64,000 bases of DNA from Flavobacterium haoranii. Lineage in GTDB: Bacteria; Bacteroidota; Bacteroidia; Flavobacteriales; Flavobacteriaceae. Numbering within the stretch: position 1 is the stretch's first letter; each line of letters begins with the position of its first letter. Of this stretch, positions 48,497 to 58,466 are shown one piece after another. The DNA lies in NCBI GenBank assembly GCA_003246205.1, contig QKBC01000004.1, positions 62,001-126,000 on the forward strand, given 5' to 3'. The notes beneath the pieces are model-generated. The model was not told the origin of the DNA, made no database searches, and saw nothing but the letters and a program-made list of their open reading frames with translations. Both the position numbers and the translations under genes were made by a program.

Positions 48497-48583
48497 CTAA
48501 TTTAGACTTATAACTTTTATTTAATATTTTATTTTTTAAATCTATCTTACAATCTCAACTAGCAGTTCTAAGACAATTTATTA

Positions 48584-49552
48584 TTAATACCCTAATTTTT
48601 CTCTAACGCGTTTTAACACTATACTACCAATAGTACTTGCTTTTTGTGCACCAGCCAACAACAATCGGTCTACTTCTTCCAAGTTATTGATATAGTAGTT
48701 GTATTTTTCTCTTTCGATTGCAAATTTTTCTACGATCAACTCAAACAAAGCTTGTTTTGCATGTCCGTATCCATAACCACCTGCTAAATAATTTTTACGC
48801 ATTTCCTCAGTTTGTTCAGGAGTAGCTAATAATTTATAAATGGCAAAACAGTTACACGTATCCGGATTTTTAGGCTCTTCTAACGGTGTGCTATCTGTTT
48901 GAATATTCATAATTTGTTTGCGTAATTTTTTATCGTCTTCAAAAATATTGATAAAGTTATTGCGCGATTTACTCATTTTTTCTCCATCAGTTCCCGGGAT
49001 AATCATAATGGTTTCATCAATCTTTGCTTCCGGAAGTACAAAAGTATCTCCCATTTGATGATTGAATCGAGAAGCAACATCACGAGTAATTTCCAAATGC
49101 TGTAATTGGTCCTTACCTACCGGAACGAACTCGGCATCATACAATAAAATATCGGCAGCCATAAGCATAGGATATGTGAACAATCCGGCATTTACATCGT
49201 CTAAACGATCGGCTTTATCTTTAAAAGAATGTGCCAATGTTAAACGTTGGTAAGGAAAAAAACAACTCAAATACCATGAAAGTTCTGTAACCTGCGGAAC
49301 ATCGCTTTGACGGTAGAAGACAACTTTTTCAGTATCTAATCCGCATGCCAGCCATGTAGCCGCAACACTATAGGTATTGGCGCGTAATAATTCGCCATCT
49401 TTAATTTGTGTAATGGAATGCAAGTCTGCAATAAATAGGAACGATTCGTTCTCCGGCTTTTTAGTCATTTCAATGGCCGGAAGAATAGCTCCTAACAAAT
49501 TTCCTAAGTGTGGCGTTCCTGTACTTTGAACTCCTGTAAGTATTTTTGCCAT
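48584..49552 (-). CDS. trpS: Tryptophan--tRNA ligase
   Basis: GVQSTGTPHLGNLLGAI (HIGH-like), PGTDGEKMSKSRNN (KMSKS). Confidence 0.97.
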   Translation of the reverse strand: MAKILTGVQSTGTPHLGNLLGAILPAIEMTKKPENESFLFIADLHSITQIKDGELLRANTYSVAATWLACGLDTEKVVFYRQSDVPQVTELSWYLSCFFPYQRLTLAHSFKDKADRLDDVNAGLFTYPMLMAADILLYDAEFVPVGKDQLQHLEITRDVASRFNHQMGDTFVLPEAKIDETIMIIPGTDGEKMSKSRNNFINIFEDDKKLRKQIMNIQTDSTPLEEPKNPDTCNCFAIYKLLATPEQTEEMRKNYLAGGYGYGHAKQALFELIVEKFAIEREKYNYYINNLEEVDRLLLAGAQKASTIGSIVLKRVREKLGY

Positions 49553-49748
49553 TTTATATAATTTTTTGCAAAATTAGAACATTTCAATGTAAGGAGAAAG
49601 GAAAAAACAATAGAGTTCTTCTCATTTTTATAAAGAAACAAACAACTTATCTGTTTAACGCCAAATATTCTTATTTTTGACATTGAGAAGTTCTTATTTC
49701 GATACAAATAGAATAAATTAAATAAAAAACACCTACAGACAATTCTTA

Positions 49749-50483
49749 ATGAAAATTCTACATTATATTTTTTGGTTTTTCTGGCGCATTTGGTTTTACA
49801 TCTTAGTAATGATCCCGATCATTATACTTTCTCCTGTTTTATTGATATTGGTAAGTTCGGAAAGCACCTATAAACTTTTCTTTAGAGTAGCCCGGTTTTG
49901 GGGAAAATTTGTGCTTTTTGGCATGGGTTTTTACCTTAAAGTTAAAATAGATGAACCTTTAGAAAAAGGTAAAAGTTATATGCTGGTTGCCAATCATACC
50001 TCGATGACTGATATCATGTTAATGTTGGTTGTTGTTAAAAATAATCCTTTTGTTTTTGTTGGAAAAAAGGAACTTTCTAAATTCCCTATTTTCGGATTTT
50101 TCTATAAAAGAGTTTGTATCATGGTTGACAGAAACAGCAGCAAAAGTCGTTACCAAGTTTTTGAAAGAGCCCAAAAAAGACTACAACAAGGTTTGAGCAT
50201 TTGTATTTTTCCGGAAGGTGGCGTGCCAGATGATGAGAGTATTATTTTAGATGAATTTAAAGATGGTGCTTTTCGTTTAGCTATTGAACATCAAATACCG
50301 GTAGTTCCTATGAGTTTTATTGATAACAAAAAACGTTTCCCTTTTCGGTTTTTTAGTGGAAAACCCGGAAGGATGCGTGTTAAAATTCATAAACCAATTG
50401 AAACTACAGGCATGACTCTTGATAACAAAACTCATTTAAAAAATGAAGTCAGAGCCATTATTTTAAAAGATTTAAAACATTAA
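49749..50483 (+). CDS. 1-acyl-sn-glycerol-3-phosphate acyltransferase
   Basis: ANHTSMTDIM, FPEGGVPDDE motifs. Confidence 0.92.
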   Translation: MKILHYIFWFFWRIWFYILVMIPIIILSPVLLILVSSESTYKLFFRVARFWGKFVLFGMGFYLKVKIDEPLEKGKSYMLVANHTSMTDIMLMLVVVKNNPFVFVGKKELSKFPIFGFFYKRVCIMVDRNSSKSRYQVFERAQKRLQQGLSICIFPEGGVPDDESIILDEFKDGAFRLAIEHQIPVVPMSFIDNKKRFPFRFFSGKPGRMRVKIHKPIETTGMTLDNKTHLKNEVRAIILKDLKH

Positions 50484-50510
50484 AAAAGCCCTTTAAAAAG
50501 GGCTTTTTTA
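50482..50510 (+). terminator. Rho-independent terminator
   Basis: AAAAAAGCCCTTTAAAAAGGGCTTTTTTA. Confidence 0.8.
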
Positions 50511-50570
50511 GTTTCATACTTATAAGCAGAAACACTTAACTAAAAATTTAAGCTAACCAACTAAAGCTTA

Positions 50571-52484
50571 TTAAAAATGGTAACTTATACCGGTATATAA
50601 ACCTATAACATACGGTTTAAAGTTTCCGGCATTTTCACTAAACGTATTGATCTGGTATTTAAACATAGGCTGAAGATTCGCTTGAAACGATTTCAAAAAC
50701 ATATATTTAAAACCCAAACCGACATTACTACTAAAATGTATACTGTTTAAATTATTGGCTTTACCAATATTCATTTCCATTCCTTCAGAAAGTAATTTTA
50801 CTTCATTTTGCTGTAGAAATAAAGTACTCATTCCTCCTATTACTTCTATTCCGAACTTTTTATCTAAGAGTTTATAACTTAACTCAAACGGAACTTCAAC
50901 ATATCCGATTTGTTGATTTAGGTTTCCAACTTCATCTTGTGAAAAATTTTCCACATCACCATAAACATCTACTTTCTTGTTGTATAACATAATATTTTTA
51001 GCGGCTTCTGTTCTGTCTACATGTAATGTGTTTTCTGCCAGCCGCGTTGTGCTACTTAACTTCAATACAGAAGAATGATATACATTTTGTGTATCATAAC
51101 TAAATGCTAAACTGTTAACTCCTGCTCGAAGTGCCAGTTTTGGTGTTACTTGATATTCTACACCAACACCGTAACTTAATGAGGTTTGATAGCTTTTTGA
51201 ATTGGAAGTAAATTGTTCGTCTAAAGGAGATCCTTCTGCTAAAGAATTAAAATAAACGGGCGCCGCATTAGTACTGACAGCCCATTTATTTCTCTTCTCT
51301 TCTTTTTCTTTTTCATCAGCATTCTTTCCCTCTTCTTTTTCTTTAAGCAATTTTTCAAGTGCATTTTCTTCTTTTAATACTTCTGCAACTTGAGTACTAT
51401 CTTGAACAATTTGTTTCTCTAGATCCGTCAAAACCTTATTTGATAATAAGGTGCTGTCAATAATCCCGGGATTATTGTTAAATTCAGTTAATTCTTCAAT
51501 TTTATTTTTGTTAAAATCGAGTATACCTGCTGCAAGGCTTTCATTATCCATTTTTTGATTTAACAATAAATCTTCATTAGCATTTCCTTTTTCAGTATTG
51601 TCATTCTGAACAACAGTATTGTTTGCTTTGCCTGCTGCCTGAATGAGCCCATTATTTTCTTTTTCAATAGCAATTTTTCCCTTCTGAGAATCTGTTTTAT
51701 TTGTCTTTGCATCACCAAAATCTTGTGCTGTTTGTTGCTGCTTTTTCAATTCATTCGCCAAATCAGTTTGATAATTCTCATCTTCTGAAATTAAATTTCC
51801 TCTTTGTTTTTCTTTATACTTATTTGACGAATTGGAAGTGTTGTTTGTTAAAGATTCACTTTCAACCCACTTTACAATATTTTTATCTGATTCTTTTTGG
51901 TTTGTACTATTCTTTTTACTTTTAGTATTATTAACTAATGCTTCTCTCGATTTCTGAGTTAATGGCTCCGACAATTGCTTTTTTTCTAACCTATTTCCTT
52001 TTTCAGAACGTTTTTTATTTTGTTCTTCAGAACCAACAAATTGGCTTTCATTATAAGAATCCTGTGTTTTATTTAACTCTTCTCTTTCTTCAACACTAGT
52101 TACTATTTCTCCAGGCTGTACTAAAACTCCTTTTCCATTTTGATAATCTTCTTCGAAATTTAATTTTTTATCCTGTTTCATTTCTCCTGAATTTGGTTTT
52201 CCATTTACCAAATCAGGTGCTTCATTTGTTATTTCTCCATTAGGATTATTATCATTTACAATACCCGAAGAAAAAGAATCTTTAGCAAGATAGAACAAGA
52301 AAAAACCTAAAACTAAAGAAGCTGCAATGCCGGATGCTTTAAACCAAAAAGGAATAACGCGTCTTTTCTTTTTCTTTTCATTTAGTCTCTTTTCAATATT
52401 GTCCCAAGCATCTTGAGGCGGTTGTACCTCAAAATCTTTAAACTTTTCTTGAAATAATCTTTCTATGTTTTTATTTTCTTTCAT
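50571..52484 (-). CDS. Protein with N-terminal cytoplasmic segment, TM helix, long low-complexity region and C-terminal outer-membrane beta-barrel-like domain
   Basis: PFWFKASGIAASLVLGFFLFYLA TM; Asn/Lys/Glu-rich linker; C-terminal LALRAGVNSLAFSY...PYVIGLYTGISYHF. Confidence 0.7.
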   Translation of the reverse strand: MKENKNIERLFQEKFKDFEVQPPQDAWDNIEKRLNEKKKKRRVIPFWFKASGIAASLVLGFFLFYLAKDSFSSGIVNDNNPNGEITNEAPDLVNGKPNSGEMKQDKKLNFEEDYQNGKGVLVQPGEIVTSVEEREELNKTQDSYNESQFVGSEEQNKKRSEKGNRLEKKQLSEPLTQKSREALVNNTKSKKNSTNQKESDKNIVKWVESESLTNNTSNSSNKYKEKQRGNLISEDENYQTDLANELKKQQQTAQDFGDAKTNKTDSQKGKIAIEKENNGLIQAAGKANNTVVQNDNTEKGNANEDLLLNQKMDNESLAAGILDFNKNKIEELTEFNNNPGIIDSTLLSNKVLTDLEKQIVQDSTQVAEVLKEENALEKLLKEKEEGKNADEKEKEEKRNKWAVSTNAAPVYFNSLAEGSPLDEQFTSNSKSYQTSLSYGVGVEYQVTPKLALRAGVNSLAFSYDTQNVYHSSVLKLSSTTRLAENTLHVDRTEAAKNIMLYNKKVDVYGDVENFSQDEVGNLNQQIGYVEVPFELSYKLLDKKFGIEVIGGMSTLFLQQNEVKLLSEGMEMNIGKANNLNSIHFSSNVGLGFKYMFLKSFQANLQPMFKYQINTFSENAGNFKPYVIGLYTGISYHF

Positions 52485-52502
52485 TACACTATTTGTCAAA
52501 CA

Positions 52503-53045
52503 TCATTTTACATTGGGCCAGATAGATTGATTATGTTTTTCAATACGTTCTTTTAAAATCCCTTTGGCTCTTGCCAAATTAGACTTTGATGTCCCAATAT
52601 TAATATCTAGCATTTCTGCAATTTCTTTATGTGAATACCCGTCAATCACATACAGATTAAAGACTAATCTATAGCGATCCGGCAGTTCCTGTATAATTTG
52701 AGTCAGAAATTCTAATGAAATATTCTCATCTTCTATTTCCACTTCATCTTGTTCAGGAATATTCTCGCTTATGATCTCAAAAATTCCTTTTGTCCTATAC
52801 TGTTGTAAAACATAGTTAATAACTACTCGTTTAGCCCAACCTTCAAAAGAACCTTTAAACTGATAATGATTTATTTTTTCAAAGAGCAATAAAAAACCTT
52901 CTTGTAAATTATCTTGAGCTTCCTCATAACTTCTCGAATACTTAAGACAAACTGCAAATATTTTAGGACTTAAAAGTCTATATATTTGCTCTTGAGCCTT
53001 AGTATTTCCTTTCTTACAATCATGTATAAGTTGCTCTACTATCAA
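52503..53045 (-). CDS. ECF-type RNA polymerase sigma-70 factor
   Basis: Region 2 YRLLSPKIFAVCLKYSRSYEEAQDNLQEGFLLLFEKI; region 4 LPDRYRLVFNLYVIDGYSHKEIAEMLDINIGTSKSNLARAK. Confidence 0.94.
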   Translation of the reverse strand: MIVEQLIHDCKKGNTKAQEQIYRLLSPKIFAVCLKYSRSYEEAQDNLQEGFLLLFEKINHYQFKGSFEGWAKRVVINYVLQQYRTKGIFEIISENIPEQDEVEIEDENISLEFLTQIIQELPDRYRLVFNLYVIDGYSHKEIAEMLDINIGTSKSNLARAKGILKERIEKHNQSIWPNVK

Positions 53046-53057
53046 AATTCATTTTAA

Positions 53058-53471
53058 TTATTCTACTACAGGAACTTCTACTTCATAAAAGACGTCTTCA
53101 CCATTATCGTCAACACCCTGCCAAAATTTAAAAATATAAGATCCGTTACTTGTTACATAAAATTCCAATGTTGCTGATTCTAAATCATCCGTATATACTT
53201 CACAATTATTTGATTCTTGAACAATATTTTGAACTGCAACAATTCTTTCATTTAAGTTTTTTTCATAATAAAAACCACTAAATGAGTGACAGGCTGATGG
53301 TCTATAATACCAAACTTTAATCTGATATGTTTGTCCTATTACAAATTCCGAAGGCATCTCAACTTCCTGAACAGGTAACAGCTCATAATGGAAATTTGTC
53401 CCGTCATCATTATTAAGACTACAGGCAGACACAATAAAGACCAAACTTAATAACAGAAATATTTTTTTCAT
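53058..53471 (-). CDS. Hypothetical lipoprotein
   Basis: MKKIFLLLSLVFIVSACS lipobox. Confidence 0.65.
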   Translation of the reverse strand: MKKIFLLLSLVFIVSACSLNNDDGTNFHYELLPVQEVEMPSEFVIGQTYQIKVWYYRPSACHSFSGFYYEKNLNERIVAVQNIVQESNNCEVYTDDLESATLEFYVTSNGSYIFKFWQGVDDNGEDVFYEVEVPVVE

Positions 53472-53543
53472 TATTATTATTTTAATTGAATAGGGGCATT
53501 TATTTTAATAGATGCTTTTTAAATAAAAAGGTTGCGTTGAATT

Positions 53544-53572
53544 TAAAAAAAATCCCGAAATATTTCGGGATT
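53544..53572 (-). terminator. Rho-independent terminator after recA
   Basis: Minus strand AATCCCGAAATATTTCGGGATT followed by TTTTTT. Confidence 0.75.
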
Positions 53573-53578
53573 CTATTT

Positions 53579-54580
53579 TTAGTGTTGATTTTTAATGGTC
53601 TCTTTGATTTTTTCCTCCAGTTCCTCCATTAGTTCCGGATTGTCTTTAATAAGCGTTTTAACGGCATCTCTACCTTGTCCTAACTTCGTTTCTCCGTAAC
53701 TGAACCAAGAACCGCTTTTCTTAATAATTTCAAAGTCTACGGCTAAATCTAATATTTCACCTACTTTAGAAATTCCCTCACCATACATAATGTCAAACTC
53801 TGCAGTTCTAAAAGGTGGTGCCACTTTATTCTTTACAATTTTTACTTTAGCACGGTTACCGATTACATTCTCACCATCTTTAATTTGAGATGATTTGCGA
53901 ATATCTACACGAACCGAAGCATAGAATTTTAAGGCATTACCTCCTGTTGTTGTTTCCGGGTTTCCAAACATTACTCCGATTTTGTCACGCAACTGATTAA
54001 TGAAGAAAACGGTACAATTTGTTTTGTGAATTGTTCCTGTTAATTTACGCAATGCCTGTGACATTAAACGAGCATGTAATCCCATTTTACTGTCTCCCAT
54101 ATCGCCTTCAATTTCGCTTTTAGGCGTTAAAGCAGCAACTGAGTCAATTACCACAATATCAACCGCACCTGAACGAATTAAACTTTCTGCAATTTCTAAC
54201 GCTTGCTCTCCGTTATCAGGTTGAGAAATAATCAAATTATCGATATCTACACCTAATTTTTCGGCATAAAAACGATCAAATGCATGTTCTGCATCAATAA
54301 AAGCAGCAATTCCTCCTGCTTTTTGAGCTTCTGCAATGGCGTGTAATGTTAACGTTGTTTTACCAGAAGATTCGGGTCCGTAGATTTCTATTATCCTTCC
54401 TCTTGGATAACCATTTACACCTAAAGCAAGGTCAAGTCCTAATGATCCTGAAGAGATAGCTTCTACTTCTTCAACAGCAGAATCTCCCATTTTCATTACA
54501 GTTCCTTTACCATAAGCTTTATCCAGCTTGTCTAACGTTAATTGAAGGGCTTTTAATTTGGCTTCTTTATCTGAACTCAT
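53579..54580 (-). CDS. recA: Recombinase RecA
   Basis: [85 protein letters not shown]. Confidence 0.98.
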   Translation of the reverse strand: MSSDKEAKLKALQLTLDKLDKAYGKGTVMKMGDSAVEEVEAISSGSLGLDLALGVNGYPRGRIIEIYGPESSGKTTLTLHAIAEAQKAGGIAAFIDAEHAFDRFYAEKLGVDIDNLIISQPDNGEQALEIAESLIRSGAVDIVVIDSVAALTPKSEIEGDMGDSKMGLHARLMSQALRKLTGTIHKTNCTVFFINQLRDKIGVMFGNPETTTGGNALKFYASVRVDIRKSSQIKDGENVIGNRAKVKIVKNKVAPPFRTAEFDIMYGEGISKVGEILDLAVDFEIIKKSGSWFSYGETKLGQGRDAVKTLIKDNPELMEELEEKIKETIKNQH

Positions 54581-54613
54581 ACATCAATTTATTTTGTGTA
54601 AAAATACAATTTT

Positions 54614-56665
54614 TTATTTTCGTAAAATCTTGGGTATTAAAAATAAAAGTTCATTTTCATAAAAAAACTGAAAAATATCATTATGTACTAACTCTTCCAT
54701 GGCATGAATCGGTTTTTTAAGTAATCCTGACACATAGTTTCTCATCTCTTCGTTTTGAAACTCAAGTAAAACTTCATTTTCTCTCCACTTTACAATACAA
54801 TCCTTTTCGGTTAAATCGTATTCTAAAACAGGGTTTAAAAAAACATCAACGTTTTCTGCATCATAGGTTTTCTGCAACAACTTAAGCAATGCTTCCATAA
54901 TTTTCACAACAGAAATTGACGACAAGCAAACCCTGTCCTTACAGTTAATGATAACATCATAATTACATTTCAACGTACAATTTCCGGGTTTTCCCCATAC
55001 AATCTCATTTTGCTCCGAAAAACTTCCCCAAGAACCCGGACCTGTTGGTCCGTAAATCCCAACTGTTGGCACATTAAAAGCACCAGCCACATGGGTAATA
55101 CCCGCATCATTTCCAATATGGAAAACAGCACTAGCCATAGCTTCTCCTACTTCATGTAAATCACCGGTTACTAAATCGATATGCGAATATTCCTTTGATA
55201 AAAACTGCTGTGGATTAGGATCATCTTTCCCTAAAATAATTTTACATCTTAATTTTGGAAAAGCAGCATGTATCTCTTCTATTAACTTAGCATAATTCTC
55301 TGTAGGCCAAATTTTTAATAAAAATCCGGCTCCGGGATGTAAGGTATAGTGAAGATTTTCGAAATTAGTCTTGCGGTCAAAATATGGAAATCCTTCATTT
55401 CTATTTGATAAATCTTTATGAAAACGACAAACCGCATCAATATAATGTTGAATAGAATGTTGTTTTACTTTTTTACTCGTAACATATTCTATTTGTTCAA
55501 TACTTCGATCAAAAATGGGATAGTTACCGAATTCAATTACCGTATCAAATTCAGCATGGTCTATTTGAGTAGCATCTACAACTTGAATCCCTTTTAAATA
55601 TCTTTGAAAAAAACTCACTAACCGTGGACTCAAACCATACGTAATCGATTCTGACACTTCTTTTAATTTGTAAACCGCAGGAAGTGTAAAAAAGATATCG
55701 CCTAAGCCTCCATAACTTTTCAGTACTAAAACTTTACCTAACGATTTTGAAGTTGAAATAGGTCTAAAAATTTCATTTATTTTACCCCAAAATTCCGGAA
55801 TAGTAGATTGCATCTCTTCTTTTGCCCGTTCTTTATCATTTGGATAAAAATCAAAAGACCATGTTCCTACTCTGTCATTGGTTATCAATTCACAACCCGA
55901 CAAAAATGCTTCAGCGGCCAATCTTCCCGATGGTTCCGGCCAAACCGGTTTTATAATAATTTCTTTGGTTTTACCCAATATTTTTAAAACTTCTGTATTA
56001 TCAATCGGCTCTCTGAATTCTATATTTTCAGGGATTTCTCTTCTAAGTTTGTTACTTCCATAAACCACAAAACTCTTACTAGGATGCTCCAATGCATAAT
56101 CTACAAAAGCATCTCCTCCTTTTAAGTAGCTTAACTCACTAAAAAATGGAATTTCATCAACTTTTTCATTTGAATTTGAGATATTTTCAACATCCACAGT
56201 CGGCGGCATAATTAAATAATTATGAGAAACGGCTTCGCCATAGAACTCAACATGAGCCTCGAAATGTTTAGGTGATTGAAAAATATTAAGCTGAGAATTC
56301 GCAAAAAGAGTACGATACAAATGAAATTTATCAGTGTTACAACAATTCCTGATATTTCTGTCTAACGTACATAAAATATTTCTTCGAATACAAAAATTAT
56401 AATCAAATTCTATCTTACAAAACAAAATTTTAGATTCCAAAACAAAATTCAGAACATCATATTCAAATCTACATCTTGATGTATTGCAAATAACGATTAA
56501 ATCTTGTGATAAGACATGTGTTTTAGTTTCATCAAAATTTTGAAGTAAATCGACTTCAACAAGAAAACCCAACTCATTTCCTTTTGAAATCAGTTGGGCA
56601 ATCGTTATCTCAGCTCCTCTTTTTAAAGTAAGAACTGTATCATGTAAAAAAAGAATTTTTTTCAA
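54614..56665 (-). CDS. Two-part glycosyltransferase: N-terminal GT4-like half, C-terminal GT9 (heptosyltransferase-like) half
   Basis: N-terminal KEIIIKPVWPEPSGRLAAEAFLSGCELITND; C-terminal LVLKSYGGLGDIFFTLPAVYKLKE and HIGNDAGITHVAGAFNVPTVGIYGPTGPGSW. Start codon is TTG. Confidence 0.82.
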   Translation of the reverse strand: MKKILFLHDTVLTLKRGAEITIAQLISKGNELGFLVEVDLLQNFDETKTHVLSQDLIVICNTSRCRFEYDVLNFVLESKILFCKIEFDYNFCIRRNILCTLDRNIRNCCNTDKFHLYRTLFANSQLNIFQSPKHFEAHVEFYGEAVSHNYLIMPPTVDVENISNSNEKVDEIPFFSELSYLKGGDAFVDYALEHPSKSFVVYGSNKLRREIPENIEFREPIDNTEVLKILGKTKEIIIKPVWPEPSGRLAAEAFLSGCELITNDRVGTWSFDFYPNDKERAKEEMQSTIPEFWGKINEIFRPISTSKSLGKVLVLKSYGGLGDIFFTLPAVYKLKEVSESITYGLSPRLVSFFQRYLKGIQVVDATQIDHAEFDTVIEFGNYPIFDRSIEQIEYVTSKKVKQHSIQHYIDAVCRFHKDLSNRNEGFPYFDRKTNFENLHYTLHPGAGFLLKIWPTENYAKLIEEIHAAFPKLRCKIILGKDDPNPQQFLSKEYSHIDLVTGDLHEVGEAMASAVFHIGNDAGITHVAGAFNVPTVGIYGPTGPGSWGSFSEQNEIVWGKPGNCTLKCNYDVIINCKDRVCLSSISVVKIMEALLKLLQKTYDAENVDVFLNPVLEYDLTEKDCIVKWRENEVLLEFQNEEMRNYVSGLLKKPIHAMEELVHNDIFQFFYENELLFLIPKILRK

Positions 56666-56668
56666 ACC

Positions 56669-56911
56669 TTATCCTCCGTAATAACCATCGTCATAGTATC
56701 CGTCATCATAATAGCCATCATCGTAGTAACCATCATCGTAGTAACCATCGTCATAATAACCGTCATCGTAATAGCCATCATCATAATAACCGTTACTGAA
56801 ACTATCCTCATCATCAGATGAACATGATGCCATTAAATTACCCGTAATTACAACAGCTGAAGTCGCTAAAAGTACTTTTCCCGAATTTTTTAAAAAATTA
56901 CGTCTATTCAT
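56669..56911 (-). CDS. Small twin-arginine/lipoprotein-type protein with eight GYYDD-type pentapeptide repeats
   Basis: MNRRNFLKNSGKVLLATSAVVITGNLMASCSSDDEDSFSN + (GYYDD)x7 + GYYGG; ATG 56911 preferred. Confidence 0.8.
   Translation of the reverse strand: MNRRNFLKNSGKVLLATSAVVITGNLMASCSSDDEDSFSNGYYDDGYYDDGYYDDGYYDDGYYDDGYYDDGYYDDGYYGG
56672..56791 (-). repeat. Eight tandem 15-bp units encoding GYYDD
   Basis: Plus-strand units such as ccatcatcgtagtaa / ccatcgtcataataa / ccgtcatcgtaatag; synonymous third-position variation. Confidence 0.85.
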
Positions 56912-57002
56912 AGCTCTCAAAATTTTATGTTGCAATATAAAATATTTTTCTAAAAATTTGCTAAAAAAAAGTTTTTAGTCATTTTTAATCGATTATTGTT
57001 AC

Positions 57003-57042
57003 CTTTGCCACTGAATTCTTCCATTTAGAATTCAAGGCAAAG
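57003..57042. promoter_or_regulatory. Extended inverted repeat upstream of trhO, overlapping a TACCTTTG -7-like motif
   Basis: CTTTGCC-AC-TGAATTCT-TCCATTT-AGAATTCA-A-GGCAAAG. Confidence 0.5.
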
Positions 57043-57098
57043 CCAAACAGGGTTGAGCCAATTTAAAAAATTATTATTTCTCACTTAAATGTTATAGC

Positions 57099-58466
57099 AT
57101 GCAACTGTACAACACTTTAAGCGCAGAAGAACGTGCCCGTTTAATCGATGAAGCGGGAAAAGAAAGAATCACGCTTTCGTTCTATGCGTATGCCAAAATT
57201 GAAAATCCACAACAATTTCGCGACGAGTTATTCTTAGCTTGGAACCCTTTAGAAGCTCTAGGTCGTATTTATGTTGCTCACGAAGGAATTAATGCCCAAA
57301 TGAGTGTTCCGGCCGACCAATTTGAAGCGTTCAGAACCACTTTAGAAGAATACGATTTTATGCGCGGCATTCGTTTGAATGTTGCTCGCGAGCAAGACGA
57401 TCATTCTTTTTTAAAATTAACCATAAAAGTGCGTCACAAAATCGTTGCCGATGGATTAGACGATGCTACTTTTGATGTTACCAATAAAGGAATTCACTTA
57501 AAAGCGAATGAATTCAACCAATTATTAGACGATCCAAATACTATTGTAGTCGATTTTCGTAACCATTACGAAAGTGAAGTCGGTCATTTTAAAGGCGCCA
57601 TAACACCCGATGTAGATACATTCCGCGAAAGTTTGCCTATTATTAACGACCAACTAAAAGATTACAAAGAATCTAAAAACTTGTTGATGTATTGCACCGG
57701 AGGAATTCGTTGCGAAAAAGCTTCAGCTTACTTCAAACATCAAGGATTTAAAAATGTTTACCAATTAGAAGGCGGTGTTATTGAATATGCACGTCAGGTA
57801 AAAGCGGAAAACTTAGAAAGCAAATTCATTGGTAAAAATTTCGTTTTCGACAATCGTTTAGGCGAAAGAATTACTAACGACATTATTTCGCAATGTCACC
57901 AATGTGGAAAGCCTTGCGATACACATACCAATTGTGCCAACGACGGATGTCACTTGTTATTTATTCAGTGTGACGAATGTGCTGCCAAAATGGATCATTG
58001 TTGTTCTACCGAATGTCAAGAAATCATTCATTTGCCTTTGGTGGAACAAATTAACTTAAGAAAAGGACAAAGCAACAGCAATAAAATTTTCAAAAAAGGA
58101 AAATCTGACGCTTTAAAATTCAAACATTCAGGTACTTTATCTGATGTTTCTTTAGCCAAAGCAAAACTGGAAAACGATTTACCAATTCGCCAAAAAATTG
58201 CCACTAAAAAAGTTTTGGTAGGTAATGGCGAACATTATTATTCTAAATCGCAAGTCGCTTTATTTACACTTACGAATAAAGAAATCAATATAGGCGATTT
58301 ACTTCTAATTTCAGGACCAACGACAGGTGAAGTTGAATTTACCTTGGAAAAAATGTTGGTCAACGGAGTTGAAAATACATTGGCGACAGCCGGCGATAAA
58401 ATTACTATCGAATTGCCTTTTAAAATTAGAAAATCAGACAAACTATTCAAAATCACTAAGAAATAA
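57099..58466 (+). CDS. trhO: tRNA uridine(34) hydroxylase TrhO (rhodanese-related) with extra C-terminal domain
   Basis: N-terminal ...AHEGINAQMSVP; rhodanese MYCTGGIRCEKASAYFKHQGF; Cys-rich CHQCGKPCDTHTNCANDGCHLLF; C-terminal about 86 aa homologous to the TrhP C-terminus. Confidence 0.92.
   Translation: MQLYNTLSAEERARLIDEAGKERITLSFYAYAKIENPQQFRDELFLAWNPLEALGRIYVAHEGINAQMSVPADQFEAFRTTLEEYDFMRGIRLNVAREQDDHSFLKLTIKVRHKIVADGLDDATFDVTNKGIHLKANEFNQLLDDPNTIVVDFRNHYESEVGHFKGAITPDVDTFRESLPIINDQLKDYKESKNLLMYCTGGIRCEKASAYFKHQGFKNVYQLEGGVIEYARQVKAENLESKFIGKNFVFDNRLGERITNDIISQCHQCGKPCDTHTNCANDGCHLLFIQCDECAAKMDHCCSTECQEIIHLPLVEQINLRKGQSNSNKIFKKGKSDALKFKHSGTLSDVSLAKAKLENDLPIRQKIATKKVLVGNGEHYYSKSQVALFTLTNKEINIGDLLLISGPTTGEVEFTLEKMLVNGVENTLATAGDKITIELPFKIRKSDKLFKITKK

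Noticed and set aside
56672-56791. Short tandem repeats considered as a possible CRISPR array
   Set aside because: 15-bp units are contiguous with no spacers and are in frame, coding for GYYDD
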